Under the pieces are notes generated by a model, which was given only the letters and a program-made list of their open reading frames with translations, was not told where the DNA came from and searched no databases. DNA of 64,000 nucleotides from DASQGA01 sp038209555 (GTDB taxonomy: Bacteria > Actinomycetota > Thermoleophilia > Gaiellales > Gaiellaceae): contig JBBQXP010000003.1 in the NCBI GenBank assembly GCA_038209555.1, positions 1-64,000 on the forward strand, read 5' to 3'. The translations under genes and the position numbers were made by a program. Positions 47,075 to 55,281 of the stretch are shown here, one piece after another. Each line of letters begins with the position of its first letter. Position 1 is the first letter of the stretch.

Positions 47075-49155
47075 GCGGGCACCTCGCGAGCGCCGGCGCG
47101 CCGGTCGACGGCGCCCAGCACGGCCTCCGCGCTGATCGGCAGGTCGGTGACGTGGATACCGAGCGACCCGAGCGCGTTCCCCACCGAGGGTGGCACGGGC
47201 GGAAGCGCTGTCTCACCGAGCCCGTGGACATCCGCGCCGTCGCGCTCGAGGAGGTCGTGGGTCAGCTCAATGGGAACGTCCATGAACGAAGGGATCTCAT
47301 AGTCGGAGAGATTCGCGTTCGTGACCTGGCCGTCTGCGATGTCAACCGTCTCGAACAGCGTCGTCCCGAGACCCATGATCATCGACCCCTCGTTCTGGAG
47401 CTCCGCCCCCGCCCGGTTTACGACTCGGCCCGCGTAGACGGCGGCGTGCAGGTGGAGGACCTCGACCTTGCCCGTCTCCTCGTCGACCCGTACCTCGGCA
47501 GCGCCGGCGCCCTGGTGCCAGTGGTGGGAGGCGACCCCTTGGCCGGTGTCGGGGTCGAGTCCGCCCGGAATCTCCACCTCGCCGTAGCCGCGCCGACCGT
47601 TTTCCTTCAGGTCTCTGACCGCGTCGACGAGGGCGCGGCCCATGATGTAGGTGGAGCGGCTCGAGGTCGTCCGCGTGTCGTACGGGACGAGATCGGTGTC
47701 GGGATCGGGAAAGCGAACGCGGGCGACGTCGACCTCGAGGAGCTCCGCCGCGAGCAGTGAGATGGCGCGGCGGGCACCCTGTCCCATCTCTGCAGTCGCG
47801 CAGCGGAGCGTGTAGGTGCCGTCGTCGGAGGCCTCGATGGCTATTCCGGCCCGGCTCGGTGTCTGCATCCCCTTCATGAGCACGCAGAGACCCTTGCCCT
47901 GCCTGCTCTCGTGCCAGCCGATGGCGGCGGCAGCCGCCTCGAGGCACTCTGCAAACCGGACGTCATGGAGCTCCTCGCCGGTCGCGTAGCGATCGCCTTC
48001 CTGGAGGAGGTTCTGGAGGCGCAGCTCGAGCGGGTCGGCGTCGAGCCGCTCGGCGAGCATGTCCATCGCCCGCTCGGATGCCCACACCGTCTGCATCTGC
48101 CCGTAGCCCCGAAAGGCCCCGTTCGGCGGGAGGTTCGTATAGACGCAGCGCGACTCGACCGAGACGTGGGGAATCCGGTAGGGCCCCGGAGCAGCGAAGC
48201 CCATCTTCTGCGCGACTCCGGGCCCGCAATCGGCGTAAGCGCCGGTGTCCGCCCAACACTCGACCTCCTTCGCGAGGAGCGTCCCGTCGGCGCGGGCGCC
48301 CAGCCGGACCCGGATCTCCGCCGGATGCCGGTTGAGCGTCAGCCATTCTTCGTTTCGCTCGAGGATGGCACGGACGGGACGACCGGCCTTGCGAGCCAGG
48401 CAGGCGACGATCGCCTCGAGACGGACGAACGTCTTCGCCCCGAAAGCACCACCCATGGGAGGACACACGATCCGGATCTGGTCCTCGGCGATGCCGAAGA
48501 CACCTGCGAGATCGGAGCGGAGGTTGAAGGGCGTCTGCGTCCCCGTCCAGACCTCCAGCCGCCCGTCCTGCCACTGCGCCACGCTGGCATGCGGCTCCAT
48601 GTGCGCGTGCTGCGCACCGGCCGTCCTGAAGGTTTCCTCCACGACCACCTCGGCCTCGGCGAAGCCGGCTTCGACGTCGCCCTGCTGGAGGCGGAAACGG
48701 TGGCAGACGTTCGTCCCTTGCTGCGGCCGGATCCCGAAGTAGGCGGCATCGTTCTCGGAGACGTTGTGGCGGTCGTGAACGAGCGGGGCGTCCTGATCAC
48801 ATGCCTCGACCGCGTCGAACACGGAGTCGAGCTCCTCGTACTCGACGTCGATCAGCGCGAGCGCCTCGTCCGCCTCGCGCAGCGTCGCGGCGGCGACGGC
48901 GGCGACCGGATCGCCCGCGAACCGGGCCCGGTCGCACGCAAGCACGGTCTGATCCTTGATCTGCGCCCCGTACATCCCCAGGTCGGCGACGTCGCCGGGC
49001 GTCAGCACGACGATTCCCGCCGGGACGGCGGAGGTGTCGACGCGCCCGATCCGGGCGTGGGGGAACGGCGAACGCAGGATGCGCGCCTCGAGCATCCCTT
49101 CGAGCTCCACGTCCTGGGCGTAGCGGACGGCTCCGGTGACGCGCGGGTCCGTCAC
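47071..49155 (-). CDS. Molybdenum hydroxylase large (molybdopterin) subunit
   Basis: 694 residues. Substrate/cofactor blocks: GAQHAHMEPHASVAQWQDGR (about 184-203), VCPPMGGAFGAKTF (about 234-247, Mo-binding loop), NGAFRGYGQMQTVWASERAM (about 348-367), AEMGQGARRAIS (about 450-461) and the catalytic base in HGLGETALPPVPPSVGNALG (about 655-674, Glu). No AYxCSFR motif of CO dehydrogenase is present, so CO oxidation is unlikely; an aromatic/heterocyclic hydroxylase is the better call. ATG or GTG overlap with the FAD subunit stop. About 90 residues shorter than many family members. Confidence 0.9.
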   Translation of the reverse strand: MTDPRVTGAVRYAQDVELEGMLEARILRSPFPHARIGRVDTSAVPAGIVVLTPGDVADLGMYGAQIKDQTVLACDRARFAGDPVAAVAAATLREADEALALIDVEYEELDSVFDAVEACDQDAPLVHDRHNVSENDAAYFGIRPQQGTNVCHRFRLQQGDVEAGFAEAEVVVEETFRTAGAQHAHMEPHASVAQWQDGRLEVWTGTQTPFNLRSDLAGVFGIAEDQIRIVCPPMGGAFGAKTFVRLEAIVACLARKAGRPVRAILERNEEWLTLNRHPAEIRVRLGARADGTLLAKEVECWADTGAYADCGPGVAQKMGFAAPGPYRIPHVSVESRCVYTNLPPNGAFRGYGQMQTVWASERAMDMLAERLDADPLELRLQNLLQEGDRYATGEELHDVRFAECLEAAAAAIGWHESRQGKGLCVLMKGMQTPSRAGIAIEASDDGTYTLRCATAEMGQGARRAISLLAAELLEVDVARVRFPDPDTDLVPYDTRTTSSRSTYIMGRALVDAVRDLKENGRRGYGEVEIPGGLDPDTGQGVASHHWHQGAGAAEVRVDEETGKVEVLHLHAAVYAGRVVNRAGAELQNEGSMIMGLGTTLFETVDIADGQVTNANLSDYEIPSFMDVPIELTHDLLERDGADVHGLGETALPPVPPSVGNALGSLGIHVTDLPISAEAVLGAVDRRAGAREVPA

Positions 49156-49994
49156 GCCGCCTCCGCCTGCGTGAGGTCCTCGAGCGCCCGCCGCACCTCC
49201 ACGCGGATCACGCGACGCCGGTACGCGGCGGAGCCCCGAACGTCGGCGAGCGGGTCGACGGCCCGGGCATAGCGCTCGGCGATCTCACGTGCCAACACCG
49301 CGTCGAGCTCCTCCCCGTCTGCAAGCCCACAGATCTCGGGGAACCACTGCGGACGGGACGCAACCGCGCCTACAACCACCCGAAGCGAGCCACCGCGGAG
49401 AGCGGCAGCGACGCCGACGCAGGGGCGATCCTCGTGCGAGCGGCTGCGGAACTTCCGGTAGGTCGACCGCTCCTCGCGCGGGACGCGAACGCCGACGATC
49501 AGCTCGTCGTCCCGCAGAGACGTCTCGTAATGGCCCGTGATCAGCTCCTCGAGCGGGATCTCGCGCTCGCCGTCCCGGCTCCTGACGAGAGCGCGCGCCT
49601 CGAGCGCGGTCAGCATCGCCGGCGGGTCGGAGGCGTAGTCCGCGTCTGCGAGCACACCGCCAACGGTTGCCTGGTTTCGCACACGGGGGCTCGCCACCAG
49701 CGCAAACGCGCGGGCGAGCCCCGGCCAGCTCTCCCGCACCGCCGGCGCGAGCTCGACCGCCCGATGCGTCTCCATGGCCCCGAGGCGCAGTTCGCCGTTG
49801 GCCTCGATTCCTCTGAGCTCCGGGACCCCGCGCAGGCTGAGAAAGCGCTGCGGCGCCAGAAAACGCTGGTTCAAGAGAATGGCGAGGAACGTTCCGCCGG
49901 CCACGACCGTCGCCTCCTCGCCGTACTCGGCCTTCAGCGCGAGCGCCTCCGCGAGCGTGTCGGGAGCGAGCCACTCGGGAGCAGGCTCAGACAC
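49152..49994 (-). CDS. Molybdenum hydroxylase FAD-binding subunit
   Basis: 280 residues of the CoxM/XdhB type: VVAGGTFLAILLNQRFLAPQ (about 25-44, FAD loop AGGT), RLGAMETHRAVE (about 66-77), and VASPRVRNQATVGGVLADAD (about 95-114; the V-R-N-x-A-T-x-G-G FAD-binding block), then DYASDPPAMLTALEA. Electron acceptor end of the heterotrimer. GTG 49994 gives the usual family start (EWLAPDTLAEALALKAEYG) and overlaps the HD-protein stop by 8 bases. Complete for FAD binding. Confidence 0.9.
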   Translation of the reverse strand: MSEPAPEWLAPDTLAEALALKAEYGEEATVVAGGTFLAILLNQRFLAPQRFLSLRGVPELRGIEANGELRLGAMETHRAVELAPAVRESWPGLARAFALVASPRVRNQATVGGVLADADYASDPPAMLTALEARALVRSRDGEREIPLEELITGHYETSLRDDELIVGVRVPREERSTYRKFRSRSHEDRPCVGVAAALRGGSLRVVVGAVASRPQWFPEICGLADGEELDAVLAREIAERYARAVDPLADVRGSAAYRRRVIRVEVRRALEDLTQAEAA

Positions 49995-50520
49995 CGGCAA
50001 GCGCCTCCTCGTAGAACGGGCGCGCGAGCTCGCGGGCCCGTTCGATCCGCATCCGGTCGAAGCTCCAGCGATGCTTTTCCCGCGCCCAGTCCTCATCGCA
50101 GCGACCCTCGCGCACCCACTCCTGGGCCACGTCCTGGTTCGTCTCGAGCCACGAGATGGAGTCGGCCGCCTGCAGGACGTCGGCCTCGTGCCAGCCTCCG
50201 ACCTCGTGGTCGAGGATCAGGCGGCGCACCTCGGCCACGAGCGCCGCGTCCGCCCCCTCCTCCCCGAGCCAGTCGCCGACGATCTGGGCCGACCGCTCGG
50301 AGTGGGCCCGGTTGTACGCCTCGTCGTCCGGCCGCTGCGTCGCCATGTCGAGCTGTGGGCCTCCCGGGAAATGCCGCTCCATGTCGTGGGTCAGCGCCGC
50401 GACCCGTAGGGCTTCGCCCGCGTCCGGTTCGAGCTCCACCACCCAGTCGCGCGTTCGCACGAGGTGGTGCGCGTTCCAGTACGGCGCGATCCAATCGAGG
50501 GCGAGGTCCTCGAACGTCAC
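49987..50520 (-). CDS. HD-domain protein
   Basis: 177 residues with an HD phosphohydrolase core: PYWNAHHLVRTRDWVVELEP (about 13-32, first histidine), ALTHDMERHFPGG (about 41-53, the H-D pair), and LILDHEVGGWHEADVLQAAD (about 99-118, later His and Asp). All expected metal ligands seem present. It sits between the ATP-grasp dikinase subunit and the hydroxylase, with 4- and 8-base overlaps, so a role in handling a phosphorylated intermediate made by the dikinase is an attractive inference. Confidence 0.75.
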   Translation of the reverse strand: MTFEDLALDWIAPYWNAHHLVRTRDWVVELEPDAGEALRVAALTHDMERHFPGGPQLDMATQRPDDEAYNRAHSERSAQIVGDWLGEEGADAALVAEVRRLILDHEVGGWHEADVLQAADSISWLETNQDVAQEWVREGRCDEDWAREKHRWSFDRMRIERARELARPFYEEALAGV

Positions 50521-51338
50521 AGCGTCGTCACCGGCCTCGACTGGAGCAGCTGGATCTCGCCGCCCGCGAGCGCCCACTCGATGTCCTGGGGCCCGCCGAA
50601 GTGCGTCTCGAGGAGCCGCCCCAGGTCAGCCAGCCGTACGATCTCGGCCGAATCGAGCACGCCGCCGTCGGACACCAGCTGCTCGCGCTTCACCTCGCCG
50701 TGGCGGTCGAGGACGTAGTGGTCCGGTGTGACCTGGCCGGAGACCACCTGCTCACCGAGCCCGAAGACGGCCTCGAGGACCATCCGGTCGCGGCGGCGCT
50801 GGACGGGATCGACTGTGAAGAGGACGCCCGACTTCTCCGGCTCGACCATGCGCTGCACGACCACGGCCATGCCGAGATCGTCGAGCGACCCCTTCCGCGC
50901 CCGGTAGAAGAGCGCCCGCTCACTGAAGAAGGAGGCCCAGCAGTCGACGACGCGGGCGGCCACGTCATCCGCGCCGCGAACGTGCAGGTAGGTCTCCTGC
51001 TGGCCGGCGAAGCTCGCTGCCTCGGAGTCCTCTGCGCACGCCGAGGAGCGAACGGCGACGTCTCCGCCTACCCGCTCGTAGGCAACGGCCAGATCGCGCT
51101 TCGGCGGCTCTGCGGCGCGCACGAGCTCTTGCGCCGACGCATGATCCTCGGCGCGAGCAAGCTCGCGGAGCCGCTCCGCGTCGACGGACTCCGCGAGGAC
51201 GCCGGCGCAAACGACGAAGCCGGGCGGCACCGGCAGGCCAGCGGCCGTCATAGCCGCGAGGCTCGCTCCCTTCCCGCCGCACACGCGCACCTCCAAGGCT
51301 TGCTCGTGGTCGAACCACAGGATGGGACCGTCAGTCAT
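50517..51338 (-). CDS. Stand-alone ATP-grasp (PEP-synthase N-domain) subunit
   Basis: 273 residues equal to the PEP/pyruvate-binding ATP-grasp domain (PF01326) alone: ILWFDHEQALEVRVCGGKGA, LPVPPGFVVCAGVLAESV (about 36-53), VAVRSSACAEDSEAASFAGQ (about 101-120, ATP-loop RSSxxxED), VVVQRMVEPEKSGVLFTVDP (about 163-182) and the domain end AGGEIQLLQSRPVTTL. The swivelling His domain and PEP-binding barrel are absent; the mobile His domain is in the separate protein at 52679. This split matches phenylphosphate synthase (PpsA/PpsB) of anaerobic phenol degraders. Overlaps the cyclase by 8 and the HD gene by 4 bases. Confidence 0.83.
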   Translation of the reverse strand: MTDGPILWFDHEQALEVRVCGGKGASLAAMTAAGLPVPPGFVVCAGVLAESVDAERLRELARAEDHASAQELVRAAEPPKRDLAVAYERVGGDVAVRSSACAEDSEAASFAGQQETYLHVRGADDVAARVVDCWASFFSERALFYRARKGSLDDLGMAVVVQRMVEPEKSGVLFTVDPVQRRRDRMVLEAVFGLGEQVVSGQVTPDHYVLDRHGEVKREQLVSDGGVLDSAEIVRLADLGRLLETHFGGPQDIEWALAGGEIQLLQSRPVTTL

Positions 51339-52050
51339 CGAGGATTGCGACCGCGCGAACGGGTGCCGCAGTCGTCCCCATCCACTTGACCGGGAAGACG
51401 GCGAGCTTGAAGCCGTGCGGCGGGAGCTGATCGAGGTTCTCAAGATTCTCGAGATGCCAGTAGTCCTCCTCGTTCATGACGAGGTGCGCCTCCCAGAACT
51501 GCTTGCGCTCGAACATCGCCCACACCGGAGGATCGAACGTGATCGCGTCGATTCCCATCAGGCGCACACCCTGCGCGATCAGATGCCGCGTCGCTTCGGC
51601 GGTCATTCCGCAATGGTCGGTCCGGTAGCGCTCCTCGGTGTTGTACGTGCTCGCTCCCGTCTGGATCAGGACGATGTCGCGCTCCTTCAGCGTGTAGCCG
51701 ATCGCCGCGAGCGCCTCGTCGATCTCGGCGGCGCTGATCCCGGCCCCGGATTCCTTGTGCCGCAAGTCGAGAACGACACCGTCGGAGAAGCAGTACTCGA
51801 GTGGGATCCCCTCGACCCCAGGGGCTTCGGGGCCGCGGATGTGCTTGACGGCGTCGACGTGCGTCCCCACGTGGTCGTTCTGGGTCACGAGGTAGCTGGC
51901 GGTCAGCGATCTGGCGCCGTACTCAGCCGCGCCGATCCGCTCGGCGAACTCCGTCCAGCTCTCGTAGAGGAGCAGCGTCGGGGGTGGAACCCGCGGGAAG
52001 GTCAGCATGTCTCGGTGAACCGGCATCGAGAGGTCGACGAGCCGACTCAC
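51331..52050 (-). CDS. Cyclase-family (kynurenine formamidase-like) hydrolase, copy 1
   Basis: 239-residue PF04199 protein with the metal motif NDHVGTHVDAVKH (about 58-70) and blocks VVLDLRHKESGAGISAAEID (about 92-111), DIVLIQTGASTYNTEERYRT (about 125-144), and GIDAITFDPP (about 165-174). Closer to classical formamidase/isatin-hydrolase-type members than copy 2 at 45616. GTG 52050 overlaps the GntR stop (GTGA). Hydrolysis of a formamide, lactam or cyclic imide is expected; exact substrate unknown. Confidence 0.85.
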   Translation of the reverse strand: MSRLVDLSMPVHRDMLTFPRVPPPTLLLYESWTEFAERIGAAEYGARSLTASYLVTQNDHVGTHVDAVKHIRGPEAPGVEGIPLEYCFSDGVVLDLRHKESGAGISAAEIDEALAAIGYTLKERDIVLIQTGASTYNTEERYRTDHCGMTAEATRHLIAQGVRLMGIDAITFDPPVWAMFERKQFWEAHLVMNEEDYWHLENLENLDQLPPHGFKLAVFPVKWMGTTAAPVRAVAILDD

Positions 52051-52682
52051 GACCGCGCCTCCATGAGCTCCCGGAAGCCTTCGAAATGCCGGCGCGAAGC
52101 GCCCGCTGCGGCTTCAGGGGAACCACTTCGGATCGCTTCCAGGATCGGGACGTGCCACTCGACGAGCATCTCGGGATCGATGTGAGTCTTCACGAGCGTC
52201 ACCGTCGTCCGCGCCTCGATGTGGAGGCTGCTCCAGACCTCGAGCAGGATCCGGTTTCCGGCTGCTTCGACAATCGTCCGGTGGAACGCAACGTCGTGGA
52301 CGACCTGGCGTCGCAGGTCTGCGAGCCGCCCTGCGTCCCGCATCGCCTCGAGCTCGGCCTCGAGCTCCTCGACGTCGCCGTCCATGTGACCGGCCGCCTC
52401 GAATGCGGCCAGCTCTTCGAGTGCTGCGCGCACGGGGTACGCCTCGGCGAGCTCGATCGCCGACACGGTCCGAACGCGGGCGCCCCGGAAGGGCTCAGTC
52501 TCGACGAACCGGAGGGCGGCGAGCTCGCGGAGCGCCTCCCGCACCGGCGCCTGGCTCGTGCCGAGCTCGTGCGCGATCCGGGTCTCGACCAGGCGGTCAC
52601 CCGGCTCGTATTCGCCCTCGAGGATGCGCTCGAGGAGCACGTCTTTGACCTGCTCGCGGAGAACCGTCCGCGCGACGGTCAC
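52047..52682 (-). CDS. GntR/FadR-family transcriptional regulator
   Basis: 211 residues; N-terminal winged helix (REQVKDVLLERILEGEYEPG, then LVETRIAHELGTSQAPVREA and LRELAALRFVETEPFRGARV, about 9-75) and a C-terminal FCD ligand domain with HDVAFHRTIVEAAGN (about 127-141) and WHVPILEAIRSG (metal-binding histidines). GTG 52682 overlaps the dikinase stop. As second gene of the array it probably senses a pathway acid and controls the array through the palindrome at 54461-54481. Confidence 0.9.
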   Translation of the reverse strand: MTVARTVLREQVKDVLLERILEGEYEPGDRLVETRIAHELGTSQAPVREALRELAALRFVETEPFRGARVRTVSAIELAEAYPVRAALEELAAFEAAGHMDGDVEELEAELEAMRDAGRLADLRRQVVHDVAFHRTIVEAAGNRILLEVWSSLHIEARTTVTLVKTHIDPEMLVEWHVPILEAIRSGSPEAAAGASRRHFEGFRELMEARS

Positions 52683-54418
52683 GCCAGAATCTCGACGACT
52701 CCGGTGGCTCCGTTGACGCGCACGCGATCCCCCGTCTTGATCCGCTCCGTCGCGTTGGACGTCCCGACGACCGCCGGAATCCCGAACTCGCGGGCGACGA
52801 CCGCCGGATGCGAGACGGTGCCGCCGGCGTCCGTCACAAGGCCCGAGATCTTCGTGAAGAGCACTACCCAAGCCGGATTCGTCATCTGGCAGATGAGGAT
52901 CTCGCCCTTCTGCACCTGGTCGAAGTCGTCGAGCGAGGCGACGTAGCGTGCCGTCCCCTCCGCGATCCCGGGTGAAGCCGCGAGGCCGCGGAGGTCGCCG
53001 GTCGTCTGCGGCGGGTCACGGTAGAACTTCTCCGGGAAGCCCCAGAGTGCGTTGTACGGGAAGTCGAGGGCCGTCTGGGTCGCCGTCCCCACCCACTCGC
53101 GCGGCCTGATCGTGTAGGCCTGCTCGCGCGCGTCACGGCGTTCCGAGACCACCGAGCGCGCGTCCAGGGAGTCGGGGTTGGCCATGAAGACCCGCAGCTC
53201 GTTGTATCCGAGGTAGATCACGTCTTCCGGGTCGTCGAGGAGGCCTGCCTCGACCAGCTTGCGGCCGATGGCCACGGCGATGATCCGGAGGCGCGCGTTC
53301 GTCCCCTGGTCGATGTAGAAGTGATGGTCGGGCGTCAGCGGGTTCATGCGAAGCGAGAGATCGAGCGCCGCCTGCAGCCTCTCCCGGTGTTCGCCTTCCG
53401 GGACTCCGTCCATGAGGTCCCCGACCGCCGCTTCGAGGTCCTCCTTGACGCCTGCGATCGTGGCCGGGTAGTCGTAGTCCGTCTCGACGTAGCCGCGCAG
53501 CGCCTCGATCGTCGGCGTCTTCGTCTCCTTCCACGTCGGGAAGGCGAACTCGTGCGACCAGATGGCGCGGTAGCCGAACTCCTGCTGATAGGGCTCGATT
53601 CGCTCGGCGAGGAACCGCTGCCCTCGCTCCGAGCCCTCGAGCGCGCCCAGCACGTCCTTCGCCGTTTCGCCCCGGTTCCGGAAGGCGTCGTCGAGCTCCT
53701 TGTCGCCCTTGATCTCCTCTTTCATCTGCCACAGCGCCTCGATCGAGTCCCAGTTGCGGTCGTCGACCGAGCTCTGGAGGCGCCCGCCGAGATTCGGATC
53801 GACTTCTCCCTTGATCTCGCCGATCGTCGCATTCAGGCCCACAGTCGAGGAGAACTGGGCGAAGTTGAGCATCCAGTGGATCTTCCAGTGGCGGTCGTGG
53901 ATGTCGATCGCGTCCTCGAGCAGGACAGCGAGCTCGACGAGGCTCGCAGCCGCCATGTCGTAGCCGTCGAGATACTCGAAGTTGCGCTCGATCTCGGGGC
54001 GCAACCGGTCGCGCCACCAGTCGAGGAAGTTCTCTGCGTAGTGCGGCAGTGCCCAGCCTAGGTACGCGCCGATCTTCTCCGCATGAGCAGGGTCGCGCGG
54101 GACCCGGGGGACGTAGCGGCTGTTGTACTCGGTCGCCTCGGAGTGGATGCTCGCGTCCGCCGGCACGGCAGCCGTATAGAGGTAGCCGTTGATCGACTTT
54201 GCGATCCAGTCGCACGCGAAGGGAGTCCCGAAGCGACGGAACATGTGGTCGCAGCTGAGCCACCAGCCGCCGATGTCGAAGAACAAGGGCGAGAGCGGGT
54301 TCGGGCAATGGAGATCGTCGAAGATCCAGAAGAGCTCCTTCTCGCCCTCGTCCCACTCAATCGGAAAGTCCTCGTCCCCGTGGAAGCTTCCGAGGATCTC
54401 CTCGCTCGCGACCGCCAT
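52679..54418 (-). CDS. PEP-synthase-like protein with C-terminal phospho-histidine domain (PpsA-like)
   Basis: 579 residues. The C-terminal 90 residues are the swivelling PEP-utilising domain: DAGGTVSHPAVVAREFGIPA with the phospho-accepting histidine at about 537, then GDRVRVNGATGVVEI. The first 480 residues have no PEP-binding barrel; they are rich in aromatic/acidic blocks (FDIGGWWLSCDHMFRRFGTP, WWRDRLRPEIERNFEYLDGY), as in the large subunit of phenylphosphate synthase and rifampicin-phosphotransferase relatives. With the ATP-grasp protein at 50517 it should form a dikinase phosphorylating a pathway substrate, not pyruvate. First gene after the 21-bp palindrome; AAGGGGG precedes ATG 54418. 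Confidence 0.82.
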   Translation of the reverse strand: MAVASEEILGSFHGDEDFPIEWDEGEKELFWIFDDLHCPNPLSPLFFDIGGWWLSCDHMFRRFGTPFACDWIAKSINGYLYTAAVPADASIHSEATEYNSRYVPRVPRDPAHAEKIGAYLGWALPHYAENFLDWWRDRLRPEIERNFEYLDGYDMAAASLVELAVLLEDAIDIHDRHWKIHWMLNFAQFSSTVGLNATIGEIKGEVDPNLGGRLQSSVDDRNWDSIEALWQMKEEIKGDKELDDAFRNRGETAKDVLGALEGSERGQRFLAERIEPYQQEFGYRAIWSHEFAFPTWKETKTPTIEALRGYVETDYDYPATIAGVKEDLEAAVGDLMDGVPEGEHRERLQAALDLSLRMNPLTPDHHFYIDQGTNARLRIIAVAIGRKLVEAGLLDDPEDVIYLGYNELRVFMANPDSLDARSVVSERRDAREQAYTIRPREWVGTATQTALDFPYNALWGFPEKFYRDPPQTTGDLRGLAASPGIAEGTARYVASLDDFDQVQKGEILICQMTNPAWVVLFTKISGLVTDAGGTVSHPAVVAREFGIPAVVGTSNATERIKTGDRVRVNGATGVVEILA

Positions 54419-54460
54419 GTCTGAGCCCCCTTTCTCGTCCGCGCCCGCGCCGGGCCGCGC

Positions 54461-54481
54461 CATCATCGATGATCGATGATG
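54461..54481. promoter_or_regulatory. 21-bp palindrome, candidate GntR operator
   Basis: Half-sites CATCATCGAT and ATCGATGATG form a perfect 10-bp inverted repeat around a single G. It lies 42 bp upstream of the first gene of the 24-gene minus array and 14 bp after the SDR stop. The size and symmetry fit a dimeric FadR-type GntR protein, and the second gene of the array encodes one. No -35/-10 pair was assigned with confidence. Confidence 0.6.
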
Positions 54482-54495
54482 TGAGGGTCAAGCCT

Positions 54496-55257
54496 CTACT
54501 TCGCGGTCAAGCCGCCGTCGACCGGGAACACCGCTCCGGTCACCCAGGACGAGTCGGCGGAAGCGAGGTACGCGACCGCGCCCGCCACGTCCTCCGGCTC
54601 GCCGAGACGCCCCAGCGGGTGTATCCCCTCGAAGTCGCTCCGCTGCTCGTCGAACCGGGGGCGATCGGTATGGGCGAGCGGTGTGACGACGATCGCCGGA
54701 CACACGCAGTTGCATCTGATCCCCCGCTCCGCGTACTCGACGGCGATTGCGCGCGTGAGCGCGACGACGCCGCCCTTGGCGGCCGTGTAGGCAGCGACGC
54801 CCGGTGCAGCCGCGAGCGCGAGCGTCGAGCTGATGTTCACGATGCTCCGGTCGCCCGTCTCCTCCAGCATGAGGCGAAGCGCCGCACGCCCCACGAGGAA
54901 GGGCCCGTCGAGGTTCACCGCCACCTGCTCACGCCAGCGCTCGAGCGTCAGCTCGTGCACGAGCACGTTCCGCCGGATCGAGCCTGCGTTGTTGACGAGG
55001 ACGTCGAGTCCGCCGAGCTCTTCCGCAGCTCCCGCCGCCATCCGGTCGGCGTCGGCCTCGACGGCTATGTCGCCGACTACTGCGAGGGCACGCCCGCCGG
55101 CCGACTCGATCGCGGCGACCGTCTCAGCCAGTGGCGCTTTGCGCCTGCCGCTCACCCCAACGGCGGCGCCTTCCTTGGCCAGGCGACAGGCGACAGCGCG
55201 ACCGATGCCGCTCCCGCCACCGGTGACCAGCGCACGCCGTCCCTCCAGTCGTCGCAT
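54496..55257 (-). CDS. Short-chain dehydrogenase/reductase
   Basis: 253 residues of classical SDR: GRRALVTGGGSGIGRAVACR (about 6-25, NAD(P) loop), LVNNAGSIRR (about 86-95), SIVNISSTLALAAAPGVAAY (about 136-155, catalytic Ser) and YTAAKGG (about 155-161, Tyr-x-x-x-Lys). Cofactor contact GRRKAP after strand 2 suggests NADP. It runs in the same direction as the big array but is separated from it by 77 bp containing the palindrome. Divergent from the CoxG-like gene, with 24 bp between starts. Confidence 0.88.
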   Translation of the reverse strand: MRRLEGRRALVTGGGSGIGRAVACRLAKEGAAVGVSGRRKAPLAETVAAIESAGGRALAVVGDIAVEADADRMAAGAAEELGGLDVLVNNAGSIRRNVLVHELTLERWREQVAVNLDGPFLVGRAALRLMLEETGDRSIVNISSTLALAAAPGVAAYTAAKGGVVALTRAIAVEYAERGIRCNCVCPAIVVTPLAHTDRPRFDEQRSDFEGIHPLGRLGEPEDVAGAVAYLASADSSWVTGAVFPVDGGLTAK

Positions 55258-55281
55258 CGCTGCGAAGTATCCTGCCCAGCC

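Noticed and set aside
47071..49155. Aerobic CO dehydrogenase large subunit (coxL)
   Set aside because: A CoxG-like protein is present, but the large subunit lacks the AYxCSFR active-site loop of true CoxL, so a general molybdenum hydroxylase is the better call.
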